Below, piece by piece: positions 51,350-62,406 of a DNA stretch of 64,000 nt (within the stretch, counting starts at the first letter, position 1; every line of letters starts with the position of its first letter). Source of the stretch: Anthoceros angustus. Taxonomy: Eukaryota > Streptophyta > Anthocerotopsida > Anthocerotales > Anthocerotaceae. A program made the position numbers and the translations under genes. The stretch is taken from NCBI GenBank assembly GCA_010909165.1, contig MU008152.1, forward strand, positions 558,001 through 622,000, read 5' to 3'. The notes beneath the pieces were generated by a model. It saw only the letters and a list, made by a program, of their open reading frames with translations, was not told the DNA's origin and did not search any database.

Positions 51350-54300
51350 TAAAATAAAGAGCATAATAAAACTTACCAATCTCGACGGATTTTCGATATA
51401 AAGGCATATCTCGAGGCACATTCTTCCGCCATGTTGTCTTTCCCACGCAATCTCGAACCTCTTGCTTTTTCGCCGCCGCTTGAGTTTCTCTTGATGCTTA
51501 ATGCTCTTGTCTCCTCTCCACATTTCTCCGCCTCAATCTCAAGGGCTTTCTCTTGCTTAGAGACTGTAATTCAACCGCACGCCTCTCTATAAGTGCCTCC
51601 AAATCCTTTTGCTGAAACCCCCTGCTTCGCTTATCATACTCCACCTGCTCGAGATCTCGAAGCCGCTCAAAGCACTTCCATTTCCATTTGCTGTGCAATA
51701 TATCCAGAGGTGCTACCACAGCCACACTTCCTGGCCCGGGGATGATCACACTCACGCACAATGCCCTCCAAGAGGGGCCATCGCATCGACTTCCATCGTC
51801 AGTATCAATGTTGTGAGGGATGTAAGGTCGCTTACACTAGTCGCAGGATTCACAACGCCAAGAACACAATTAGAAACTCCAAAAGAATGAAAACAACAAA
51901 CAAATGACAAAGAATCAACCTTGTCAACATATGGAATTTTCAAGAACACTCGTTGGTCCGCTTTATCCATCTGGATGCCTTGGCCACCGCTTGGAGGTAT
52001 GTTTGCAACCAAAACACCACGCCTCCCACCGCCAAGAATAAAACCAAGATGATTAAAAATCATCCAACATGGCCTCTACAACAAAGGAACTTGACAATAC
52101 CAACTCGAACTTCAGACACAATGGACCACATGGTGCGAAAACTCGCACATTGTTGGTCCGCTTTCATGATGAACAACAGGAGTGGCCACAGAGTAAGACC
52201 GATAAAAACAAGTCGACACGTGGATTTTGACAAAGTCCCTATACTTGCAACAAATCTCAAACACTTACATTGTTATATGTTGCACTTGCAAGGCGCCGAT
52301 CTTCGCCGACTAAAATACTATTTCGTGAGTCACATTCGACTGATGGAAGAACACCCTTAAATCATCCCGCATCCGATTGAGTTCTTCGCTCAAAGCTCTG
52401 ATAGGATCGCTCACCGTGAACAAGAACTCTTGTTGCACTGTTTGCTTGACCGACATATCTCGCAAAACATCGAACGTGTGAAGGAGCATACAAAGGACTC
52501 AAATGTCACAAGCTTTCACATATTACCTTGAAAATCCAAAGATCCGTTTTATGGCCACACACTTCTCCCAAAGATCAAGGCACCGAGCCATCACGCGTGT
52601 AATCATCACATACGGCAGCTCTTATTGGTGTAATAGCCAACAAGCCCAGCCATCCATGGTCTTCATAACCTTGACATTCCTTTCGATACACGAAGTTTTG
52701 CATACCAAGCCTAGCCAAGAAACATACAGTTAGAAAATTCAAACCACAAACTCAAGCCCAATCAACCACAAACTTACATTTGATCTTGGGTTATCAATGG
52801 TTGAATTGAAGAGAAACCCCTGAATTGACACATTCTTGTCGTTTGCAGACCACTTAGGAGAGTGATCAATAACTTTAAAAGTTTCAATCACGTCCTTTTC
52901 GTAGTTTTTGACCTTTTGGCGGAAATGCTCACTCTGGTAATTCTTCATGTCCACTCTGTAATTTTTTGAAAGCCGTTCTTCATACCTGCAAATGAAGACG
53001 AGCACATCAAAACGTCAAAGAAACAATAAAACAGTACATCAAAACATCAAGACAGAACATCAAAACAAAGTGACAATAAAACAAATCAACCAAAACATAC
53101 TGAACGAAAGGTCCGCCTGAATGTGATGAAAATGAGAAGTCCCTAATGAGCAGGTTATGCAACTCTTCACCACCTCGAACTCCAAACCTCATGCAAAATA
53201 TGCACACACGCAAACAATATATAAGAGCTCTGTTTAAGACCATAAATGAACAATCAAAGTGCACCCCAAAACCAACAATATTACCTTTTTGAGCCCCCCC
53301 AAATGAGCATTGATGATCTCGTGAAAGAATCGCTCATCATCGAAATCAACTTCACCTCTTTCGACATGACACAATCCCAAGGTCCTTGCTTTTCATGGAC
53401 GCAACACGGACCCATGGAAAATTCCATGAAACATGTTGATCAGGAACATCGTAACTAAGCCGGCTTTGGTTGTGATGCACTTCCTTGTTAAAATTCGGTT
53501 AAAACCCACGAAGAAAGACATCACCGCAAGTGAAGATCGAATCATCATGTGAAAGAAAGTCGAACTATCAAAATCATCAAGATACTTACGCTTCGGAGAA
53601 AATCTTGTCCTTCGAGGAACTTGATGGAAAAAGGATATCAGAATAAGATTCAGATCCTTGAGAGGAATATCCTCAACAGCACTGTCCCATCCCCTCACAC
53701 CACTCACTTTCATAAAGGCCTTTAGACGACTTTGACACCAGTTATTTTGCCTTTTAGACCTATCCTCCCCACCACTCAAAGCATCATTCACAGCTCCCTC
53801 AGAGACAACGGGATCAAACCCCTGCTCCCTAAAATTTACTTCATCATCGATTTCCTCCATACCCATAGCAAAGTCATCTTCGGGACCAGCACACTTTAGC
53901 CTCTCAAACATATCAAGGACTTCTTGATCAGGGATGACTCCAGGGTCAGGAACCAAAACAGGCATGGAAAACTGGCCAGCCTGTAAACCATCCTGTTCAA
54001 CCACACCACACAAATCTCTAGACTCTAGACAGGCTTTGGCGGCGGTCACAACCATGGGATCGTCAGTTATCAAAATCATTCTCCCTACAAAGCTGGACCC
54101 CTCTCTCGGACCTTTGGGACATAGTTAGTAATGCTCGAAAGGACCTTGATACCCACGGGTTGAGTGTCACCCTTCTCCTCTTACTGAAACTGTGCCCGTC
54201 AGGCATCCTTCTTGGATGAGAAGTGCCTTGGCGGTTTAGGAATGCCTTTTTGGAACTAAATATGTTCCTTCCACTGCCGAGACACCATCAACTTTACCAT

Positions 54301-54433
54301 CATCCTGCGATTGGATGAGTTGCGATGTGGAGAGAGCGGTGACTTAACTTTAGTGTCAGTGTTAGCCATGACTTCCATGAGGACCTTGCTTCTTTCCGGT
54401 CGAAGGCCCGGTGGGTTTCCTTTTAGGTGCCAT
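51350..54433 (-). CDS. Spliced gene resembling Crypton-type/DUF3504 tyrosine recombinases
   Basis: Proposed exons on the minus strand: an N-terminal MAPKRKP exon (ATG 54,433); 53,590-54,086 (ends at GTAAGTATC); 53,285-53,384; 53,101-53,186; 52,777-52,985 (ends at GTAAGTTTG). Further exons lie downstream. The protein has an acidic N-part, then WCQSRLKAFMKVSG and EDIPLKDLNLILISFFHQV (SAM-like region), VDFDDERFFHEIINAHLGGLKK, FGVRGGEELHNLLIRDFSF, and across a splice QYEERLSKNY. The order FG-RGG-E-L followed by Y-E--SKN is the part I associate with Crypton/DUF3504 recombinases, where the Arg is catalytic. I could not locate the later H-x2-R...Y residues. Downstream frames (51,498-51,761; 52,336-52,441) are helical and charged. 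It may be a domesticated gene or a decaying Crypton. Confidence 0.45.
53393..54086 (-). CDS. Main N-terminal exon of the recombinase-like gene
   Basis: The frame is open for 228 codons from the ATG at 54,079, but the exon probably ends at the strong donor GTAAGTATC at 53,589, since codons after it (KYLDDFDSS) are intron-like. An acceptor TTTGTAG lies just before the exon at 54,087. The acidic stretch (GPEDDFAMGMEEIDDEV) precedes the helical recombinase N-domain. Confidence 0.5.
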
Positions 54434-55515
54434 CTGCAAGACACAACAACGTTAGAGTGGACAAGGAACACCAACATCCTAAAGAGAACTTGACAAACAA
54501 AAACCACAACAAAAAACACACTTATGTGGTGTTCAGAACTTCCAAATAAGAACTTCCTGCTGAAGGGTCTAACAGATGATTATAAAACAATTCAAGACGA
54601 AGGGAGGGGTGTGGGGGATATGGCACAGAACATTCATTGAATCTACACATTGTTAAATTTAGAGATCCCCTCCACTTTATGTTAGTGAGAACAGAGGACT
54701 CCTTTCCCAAAAGTACCCACATACTTCCTGTAATAAGACCCTTTTGCCAAATAATAACAAAAAAAACAAATAGCAAAAAATGTTAGGCCAGTGCACAAAC
54801 AGCTACGGACATCGCATACTAGGAGATTCAATCGTGACTAATCAGGCAAGAAGGTTATCCTGATTCACAGACAGACCAGAGTCTGAACGTTGGCAGGCCA
54901 ACCCTTCACACGATGAGCAGCAATGCCTACACACACAATTTGATGGATTAGATAACTTAAAAGTGGTACCAAAGCAAACTTGACACGACAAGGGCATATG
55001 ACCAAACATATCACAAAGGAATCATGAGGTCTAAATGTAAAGTTGACATACCAGATCAAGGGTTACACCATGGACAAATTTTCTCAACCCGACAAAGCTT
55101 GTCTGCACCAAAAGAAAACCAATAAGAACAAGAAAGCACGCTTTGCAGGCTTAAAAAACAAACAAACGATACAGAAGCATGACAGCAGGCTGCTTTGATG
55201 CAACAGGCTGATAAATGTAAAACACAGGACAAATGTAAACTGCTGTAACAGTTTAGACACCCTGTTTACCAACCCTGTCTTACGTCTAGAAAATCTTGAA
55301 ATTACTTCCTGCGTCAAACACAAGAACATAAGACAATGAGAAACTAATACTGCTCAACATTATGAAATAATGCAAGCTACTGAAAAGAATATAACTGACA
55401 GCATTTTTCAAAAGCAGCATCTGCGTAAAGACAGTATTGAAACAGAGTTTACACAAAGGACGTTCGTTGACGTACCAAACAAAATCCCGAAATGTGTCCG
55501 CCACTTAGACCGAAA
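54047..55515 (+). repeat. Segmental duplication, copy 1 (5' part of the recombinase-like gene)
   Basis: The stretch matches 62,407-63,815 in the same orientation from CACAACCATGGGATCGTC to GTGTCCGCCAC, with many short indels. It contains the MAPKRKP exon and about 1 kb upstream of it (promoter or 5' introns on the minus strand). Confidence 0.85.
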
Positions 55516-55599
55516 ACATGACTGCATCAAAAACAGCGAGGAGAGAGTAAGAACACACGAGGAAAGCGAACCCTGTCCAAGGACCGAAAACTTATACAC

Positions 55600-56405
55600 A
55601 ACCTTCGACTGCTTAGTCACAAACACATATTAAAACGTGAGAGCAACAAAACAACACAAAGACATCGATGGCGAAACCTAAACAGAAGTTAGATCGGACA
55701 GCGCGGCGAGACAAGAAAGCGGCGTGAGCAAAACAAAACCAAAGCATGGAACGGAGCGGCATCAAGCGGTAGATAAAGAGGTCACTTCAACAAAACAAAA
55801 CAAAACAAGTTATAGCGGCGTTCTGAAGGTGAAAAAAAACAGGAAGGTGAAAGTATGGCACATGGAGCAGGACCTACAAAACAAAACTTAGCCTAGAAGC
55901 AACCAGGCGAAACTACGGGGCGAAGGCGATTCTTCTGGTCGATTTCAAAAAAGCGAGACACAATAGATGGGCTGGCGTCAACGGCAAAACAAGTCAACAA
56001 GAGAAATGCGATGCGAGAAATCGGCTAGAACCAAAACTTATCTGAGAAAGTTAAAAGCTGTTTAAGCGACAAACACATATCAAACGTCACGGCAAAACAA
56101 GAACACACGGCGAAGAATAAAGTCGGATCGGAATCAGAACACGAAAACAAGCGAGATGCAAGCGTACCAAGCCATGGAACCAGACGACAACAAGCGAACA
56201 GATAAATGGTCACTTCCAACAATCAAACAGAAACGACCGTTTAGAGAAGGTCAAAAAAGAACACAGGTATCACACATGGAACAGACATGAACAACCTTAG
56301 CCTAGATGCAACAACAGAAGAAGGCTCCAGGACGCAGACAGTTACTGCTGGTCATTTTCACAAAAACGAAGCAGACACCATCGACGCTGGCATCAATAGA
56401 AAACA
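55600..56405 (+). repeat. Diverged tandem duplication, about 450-bp period
   Basis: Unit 1 (about 55,610-56,060) and unit 2 (56,063-56,405, continuing at 58,810) share AAACACATAT, AACACACG, AAGTCGGATCGG/TTAGATCGGAC, AAGCATGGAACGG/AGCCATGGAACC, and AACTTAGCCTAGAAGCAAC/ACCTTAGCCTAGATGCAAC. Unit 1 serves as the empty site for the transposon that splits unit 2. Confidence 0.65.
56397..56405 (+). repeat. Target-site duplication TAGAAAACA, left
   Basis: The nine bases recur at 58,810-58,818. Joining the flanks gives TCAATAGAAAACAAAATCAA, which aligns with TCAACGGCAAAACAAGTCAA of unit 1 (55,976-55,995), so the event is an insertion. Confidence 0.7.
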
Positions 56406-57039
56406 TGATAATTTTTGAAGGGGGTGAATAATCTCGAAGGTGGTTTTCCGCAAATAATCTCTGAAGGGGGTTTTTGATGGGCCTAAAGCAGCGTTTGAAG
56501 GCATTCAACTCCGAAAAAGGGTGTCACCAGTAAAGTTACTACTTTCCATCCGGCAATGTTTGTATGGGAATGGTGTAAACTCAAACCTACGGGAATAATG
56601 CAAAGTAGGAGCGGTGAGAAGGCCGTTCTGCCGGGAAGACATTGTAAACTCGGTTTGGGAGGAAAATGTGGTTTTTTATGACACCACAAAAGCCACAGAC
56701 GAGTATTTCCCTACGGTAACATCGGCAACAGACTTACAACATTAACTCAGGACCCCGGGAAAAACGAGATTTCTTTCCTCATCCCCGAGTTCAATCCTTC
56801 GTCATCACTTGGTCCAGCTTCTCCTCCATTGTCATCATTATCGCTGCACTTTGACTCATGAGGTTGTATTAAACCACTTCATGAGCTTATCCCTGCTCGC
56901 TTTTTGTCCACATACGGATGTTTAGGAGAGTACCCTCTACACTCACCGACCAAATCTGAGGCTCGATTTGATGGCATTTGCTTCTAAGGTTAGCCTTCAT
57001 TCAAGGTTGCTTCTAAGGTTAGCCTCTGAATTTTCGATG

Positions 57040-57960
57040 GAAGTGCCCGCGTGCGAGAGTGCGTGGAAGGGAGGGCCACAATGGGCACGCGAGGAGGCGG
57101 CGGCGGCGCCTCTCGTTCGCTCCACCGTCGGGCATAAAGTGCGGTGGTGCGGAGGAGGTGCCGGCGGCGGCGCCCTCCCTCACCACCGGCCTGGTGGCGC
57201 GTGGAGGGCGCCGGCGGCCGGCGGCGGCGCCCTATCCACGCACCGTCGGGGTTTACAGGTGGTGGCGGAGGGATGGCGCCGGCCGGCCGGCGCCTCCTGC
57301 ACCACCAGCCGTATGCCCGACGGGTGGAGGCGCGACGGGCGGCCGGCGCGCGCCCTCCTCACGCACCACCCTCGTAGCCCGCGGGTGGCGGCGTGGAGGC
57401 GCGGCGGCGGCGCCCTCGCTGCTGCGCACCACCGTTGCCCACCCTACGGGTGGTTGGCGTGGCGGCCGGCGGCGGCGCCTCCCACGCCACCCATCGGTGG
57501 GCCTCGGGTAGTCTTGGAGCGGGCGCCGGCGGCCCCTCCTTAGCACCCGTCGGTGCAGGCGGGTGGAGCTAGAGGCGGCCGGCCCGCTGCCTCCATGAGC
57601 GCCGGCCGGCGCCCTCCCCAACATGCCACTGCTCATGGGCGGCCGGCGGCCGGCCTCCCCTAACACACCCTGCCCGGGGCGCGGCAGGCGCCCTAACTGG
57701 TGCCGCCCATGGCGCGGCCCGGCGCCTCCTACACACCACGCCCATGGGCGGCCGGCGGCGTCCTCTGCACACCACGCCCCGTAATGCCGTTAGGCGCCCT
57801 CCCTAACACACCTGCCCATGGCGCCCCCCCACCCGCGCCCTCCCTTGGGCGCCGCCGGCGCCCACCAACATGCCATGCCTTGCCTTGGCCATGGGCCGGC
57901 GGCGCCCTCCCCTGCACACCTTGCCCTACCTATAGGCGCCGGCAGGCCGGCGCCCTCCTC
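57040..57960. repeat. Extremely GC-rich degenerate repeat block
   Basis: About 0.9 kb is built from variants of GGCGCCCTCC, CGGCGGCCGGCGG and CACCACGCCCATGGGCGG. Runs such as GGCGCCGGC are self-complementary, so the block should form stable hairpins. Open frames up to 191 codons exist on both strands only because stops are rare at this GC content, and their peptides are Ala/Gly/Pro/Arg runs. Confidence 0.9.
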
Positions 57961-58020
57961 ATAGGTTGTCTTTAAGAAAATTAATATGTAGTGGCTCAAT
58001 TGATTTGTAACTTGGGATTG

Positions 58021-58087
58021 TTGGTCTAGTGTTTGGGAAAAAGGTTTGGTAATGAATAGGTTCGGGGTTCAAAACCTATATCTTTTT
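58021..58087 (+). ncRNA. tRNA-like Pol III unit (possible SINE head)
   Basis: TTGGTCTAGTGTTTGGG (58,021-58,037) resembles an A box, GGTTCAAAACC (58,066-58,076) fits the B-box consensus, and TTTTT follows at 58,083-58,087. The spacing between boxes is tRNA-like, but I cannot fold a full cloverleaf or see paired acceptor ends. Confidence 0.35.
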
Positions 58088-58769
58088 AATAACTCAACTT
58101 TGTTGATTTTAAGGATGCTTGCATGGGCGCATGGGCAACTAACTTTGTTCATTTTAAGAATGGCATTGCCTTAAAGCCCAAGTGGTTGCATTGAGTGCGG
58201 AAGGTTGAAGACTACATTGGCGACCTTTTGGATGAGGTCGACAAACCCTAGATCTTTGTGTGGCGGTCCACCGTCGGATAGTGGGCCGGGGAATGATACT
58301 ATTGAAGCGAGCAAGCAATGGAGAGCGATAACTTTGAGGCGGGCGATATGGACGCATCCGGTATGGTGGTTCTTGACTCGATGTCGGTGCAAGGCATGGA
58401 TGAGTCGAGGCCACTCTTCAATGACTATTATCGATGGCGATGACCACTCCCTCCTTTAGCGGATGTTTGTTGCAATGTTCTTCTGACGATTAAAATGAGA
58501 CTCCCTCTAGTACAGTTGTTTTCATTGTGTTCCACCACTTCAAAGTAAAAGTTTTGGTTGTAATAAACATATAAAAATGGCAGCCCTCTAAACATTCTAC
58601 AAAAGCGCGGGCCCGCACCCTCATGCTCCAGTTCTAGGGTAGTGTTCACTTGAAAGTCGTCTTTTATCAAGGTATGACCTCGGAAAGGGTGTGTGCATTA
58701 TCAAAGTAGGGCACATATGCTGTTCTAGGTAAGGTGTTCTTCGTGACAAGGGGGTGCTGTGGCGACCGA

Positions 58770-58797
58770 AGGGGGTTACTATATTCCCCCCCTTCAA
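58770..58797. other. Small G/C hairpin at the right transposon end
   Basis: AAGGGGG and CCCCCTT arms are separated by about 10 bases (TTACTATATT), so the right subterminal region can fold back on itself besides pairing with the left end. Confidence 0.6.
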
Positions 58798-58818
58798 AAA
58801 TTATCGTGTTAGAAAACA

Positions 58819-59200
58819 AAATCAACAAAGACAACCTACAGCAACGAGTAATCAGCTAGCAACAAAGAGCTATCGGCGAACACAAACCAAATACCATCCT
58901 AGCAAAATAGTCATTCCCTATCATTTAGGAACCGCCTGACAAAAACAACATCGAAAGCGGGGCAAGGAAATCGAACAAGCGATACAAAAGCCAAAATGGT
59001 GACGGTGAACACAACACTAAAACCGCTGCCCAAGGCAAAAACCGCGAACATACGCGGCGAGAACTTACTCTGGGCGTATACAACACAACATAAGCGCACA
59101 AAACAACAAAAGCGAAACAATAGACATCGGGACAACACAAAACAACGTAAGCGCAAATGGACAGCGACTTCAAATAAAGAGGGGCCCAACCTTTAAGCTG
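58819..59200. other. Continuation of the 450-bp duplication, no gene
   Basis: The sequence resumes unit 2 of the duplication (TCAACAAAGACAACC, CGAGTAATCAGCTAGCAACAAAG). It is A-rich on the plus strand. The minus-strand frames here have long hydrophobic runs but no motif that I know. Confidence 0.4.
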
Positions 59201-59700
59201 ACGAAACCTCGGCCTTGATTGCCAATCAATCTTAGCGCCGGACTAAGCAACAAGCTAACACGAGAGGCAAGGACACCTTGACCTTCGGACCCGAAACCCC
59301 TTGGCCTTGAAAAGAACCGATGCGGACCAACAACACCTTGGCCTTGAACAATCTTCACGAGACCTTGGCAGCGAAGGCGGGAAAAACCTTAGCCTTCGAA
59401 AGGACCTGAAAGACACATTGGCCCAAAAACTTGAACAAAAGCCTAGAAGCCTAGAAGCCTAGAACACCTTGGCCTTCAAAAGAAGGCTACAAAAAGAGCT
59501 AAGCCTTGAGGCGACAATCCTTAGCTGCGAAACTAGAACTAGCACTCATAAGACTTGACAAAGCACAGAAGCATGCACAAGGCATTGGCCTTGGCCCTAC
59601 GAAAAACAACAGGCACCAGGCCTTGGCCTTCAAGCAGAGGAGGAAAGACCTTGGCCTCTGAAACTAGGCGAGCAGGGCCTAAGCTTTCGGACGGACCTTT
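59200..59700 (+). repeat. Irregular CCTTGGCCTT-rich region
   Basis: CTTGGCC or CCTTGGCCTTGAA-like words recur more than ten times at irregular spacing up to the TATA box at 59,761. A triple GCCTAGAA also occurs (about 59,440-59,465). The GGCCAAGG complement of this word also marks the U3 side of the coding LTRs. Confidence 0.7.
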
Positions 59701-59757
59701 TGGACCACCTCGGCCAAGAATGACAGAATGGGAAAAGACCTCCTGCTTTGGAGAAGC

Positions 59758-59800
59758 CATTTATATAGGCCAGGAAACCCTAAACCTTCTCCCTCTGGCG
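59758..59800 (+). promoter_or_regulatory. Candidate plant promoter: TATA box and telo-box
   Basis: TTTATATAGG at 59,760-59,769 is followed by AAACCCTAAACC (59,775-59,786), a telo-box-like element often found just downstream of TATA in plant promoters. It is followed by a C/T-rich stretch around GCCGCCATTCTCTCTC. A plus-strand transcript would start near 59,790. The gene that it would serve is not clear. Confidence 0.45.
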
Positions 59801-59839
59801 GCGCCGCCATTCTCTCTCTACCAAAGCAAATTTGAATTA

Positions 59840-61330
59840 ACCAAACCTAAGATTCCGAGCCGGATTCCAAACCTACTTAGGTTCGCCATTCGCTGCCGCC
59901 GCCGCCCTGTTCAACCAAACCTAGGTTCTTGATTCCAAACCTAGCCTAACCTTTCAAATCGATCTCGAACCCCGATGCGTGGCGTAACGAACCGTCCAAC
60001 CACGGGGCCACGCCACATTGCCGTCGAACCATCTAGAACTTTCAGTTTTCAGTACTTAAACAGCACACATAGGGTTTTTGTTCACTTCTGCCCAACATGC
60101 CGCCAGGCTGCTCGCGGAGGATGTGGCGGTCGGCGCCATCTGGGTTACGATCAGTGCCTTCGACAGAGTGCCTCTTGCTCAAAGTTTGGCAGGTGTCCTC
60201 GGGGAAGGTCTGACGACGCAATCGGCTCCACGTTCCCTTCATCTCGGTACTGCCCACCACACGTAACAGGCGTCTGATGGGCTTCTTTCTTCAGTTGCCT
60301 AGTTTCTTGGTTCTAGTCCCTAGGTGGGTACACCAATTTGCACTCTCTGATCTTCTGCCACAATCTGATCACGTCTCTTTTTGCAGCTCACACCGGTGGC
60401 ATCCAGCTTACGCTTAGCTCACGCCCGCCATAAGACAACAAAGTCTCGCTTTGGCGTCGCCGTGGAAATGCGACGTCAAGCTCACTAACGTCGTGTCGGT
60501 TCTCCTCTATATTCGTTGAAGTCCTTTCGCCCACACCCAGCTATCTCGTGGGCTCTTGCTTCCAGCCATTGCTAGTGCATAGGCTATAATCGCTGCTGTG
60601 AGTTTGCTATTGAGAACTGCCATTCTTATCCTGTGATTTGTCGCTGTAGAAAGTCTCAGAGCCCAGCGCTGCAAAAAGCCCCTTCAAGTTCCAGCGCCAC
60701 AAGAAGTCCTCAAAGACATTAACAGGCCTACAGGTAGACAAACTGACCTTATTACCTTGGTTCTTTCCTTTCAAAGTCGGGCTAGTGCAGATCAACCGCA
60801 AGCTAGCAGGTCTTCGACAGTCTTGTCTTTGATCTGCTTGACGTTTGCGATACTGGCTTAATCTTCTGGTTGCCTTTCACCCAGGTCACGACACGCGAAC
60901 TGGCCATAAGCGATTAGTGTGCGGTCACCACAAGAACCTCTACAAGCGTAAGTCCTTCCTTCAACTGCTCTTAGAAGCTTATATCAGGCATGCGATGAAT
61001 TACGAGCATGCCTCCCGCCTTGATAATCGCGGGCATGGCGATTCGCGAAGCATGCACTGCCATTTGACTCGGGCGTAGCGATGCGGTGGTGACTCGGGCG
61101 TGGCGTGTGCGGGCCACAGCATGCTTGGGACTGCAGCTAACGCCTGCAGTCTCAACCTTCAGCGGCTGCAGTCGTATGCGACTGACATATCCTTTCCTTT
61201 CCTTTCGTTTACAGGTAGGTCGCTTGCACCTGCAGCCGTAACCGCAACAAGCCGCATGCCGTTTACCATCGGTTGTGCGTTTAACAGCGGTTGAGCTTGC
61301 ATACGTCTACAGCCATCAGTACTTCCGTTT
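59840..61330 (+). other. Possible transcribed region without a recognisable gene
   Basis: Frames at 59,975-60,277 and 60,845-61,078 on the plus strand and 60,607-60,801 on the minus strand are short and carry no known domain. CTGCAG words cluster at 61,130-61,240. I cannot choose between a non-coding transcript from the promoter at 59,760, decayed exons, or chance. Confidence 0.25.
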
Positions 61331-61726
61331 TCATCTGTCTTCGAGGTAAGATTCTAGTATCAAAAGCTCCAGATTAATATCAGTCCTCAGGTTTTGAATT
61401 TAGTTAGAGTCAGCAACGTGTCAGTCAGCAACGTCACATGTTGTGATCAGAGTTCTTGACAAACTAATTCTTACTCCGTGTGTAGGCAGCAAGAAGCATC
61501 TTCGAGTAAGGCGGTCACGCCCGCCTCGTACCAACAGTAGAACACATCAAGTGGTCGTGCTTAACATTTTCCGTTCCTTGTGTAGGAAATCTGAACGGTT
61601 ATACTGAAAGGTTGGTATCATTTTGTTTTTAAACGCTCTGTAGAAGTAACAATGTGGCATGCACACAGCATGCAGTACAGAATCTGAAGGTACGGGCATA
61701 ATCGCATGATCCAGCACAGCAGTTGA

Positions 61727-62405
61727 CACTACAAGGAGGGGCTACCTTTTACAAATGGGTCTAAGTTTAGTTAGAGGAAACTACAACACTCTTTTCTGAC
61801 TCAAAGCCTGTTGTAAGTTTTTGAACATTTACAACAAGGGTTCCTAACTAATATGATGTGGCATGGATTTTACAACGGGGTTTGTTGACATGGCATGTTG
61901 ACACAATTTTACAACGATTTGTTGACATGGCATGTTGACACAAATTACAACGGGGTTTGTTGACATGGCTTGCTCGTTGTACATGGCGTTGTTAATTGTG
62001 CATAAACTCTTTTGATTTAGAAAACTATGGGGGTTATTTGTTAATAAAACTACATTTTGTTGAATTTATAATGACGTGGCATAAAGGATGTTATAAGCGG
62101 TACTTGTAAAAGGCGTTGTAAACCATGTTTGTTGTAGATGTGGTTGTAAATTGTGCAAGACTTGATTTTTGGAATAATACCATTTATTGGAATATCTATG
62201 AATAGATTTATTATTTGCTGATGTGGCAAGTTCGTTGCAAATGATGTTGTAAATATGTTTCTCTGGATTTATGTTAGTTATGGGATTATCTTTTTTTTTT
62301 GTATTCTTGGCGTGTCACATGCATTGTAGCTATGGTTGTAAAAGCATGAAAACCATTTTATATAAATATCTATAAATAAATTTATTATTTGCTGCAAGCT
62401 CATTG
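61727..62405 (+). mobile_element. CACTA-like transposon terminus with subterminal repeats
   Basis: CACTACAAGG at 61,727 fits the end of plant CACTA elements, and TGA precedes it. The following 650 bp is full of short direct and inverted words such as GTTGTAAA, TTACAAC and TTGTTGACATGGCATG (for example 61,885-61,965), the usual subterminal binding-site arrangement. The element is cut by the N at 62,406, so no second end or transposase is visible. Confidence 0.5.
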
Positions 62406-62406
62406 N
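62406..62406. other. Single N at a sequence junction
   Basis: The only ambiguous base of the window stands exactly between the CACTA-like sequence and the start of the duplicated block. This looks like a contig join rather than a simple uncalled base. Confidence 0.8.

Larger units (their letters stand above)
56406..58809. mobile_element. TIR DNA transposon, about 2.4 kb, probably Mutator-like and non-autonomous
   Basis: The left end GATAATTTTTGAAGGGGG (56,407-56,424) and the right end CCCCCTTCAAAAATTATC (58,788-58,805) are exact 18-bp inverted repeats. With a few outer bases of uncertain register, they are bounded by a 9-bp duplication, a length typical of Mutator-like elements. There is no transposase frame. 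The interior holds the GC-rich repeat (57,040-57,960) and a Pol III-like sequence (58,021-58,087). I infer the superfamily from the duplication length only. Confidence 0.7.

Noticed and set aside
56968-57975. Several 90-190-codon frames on both strands
   Set aside because: They exist because the GC-rich block lacks stop codons; the peptides are Ala/Gly/Pro/Arg runs without domain order.
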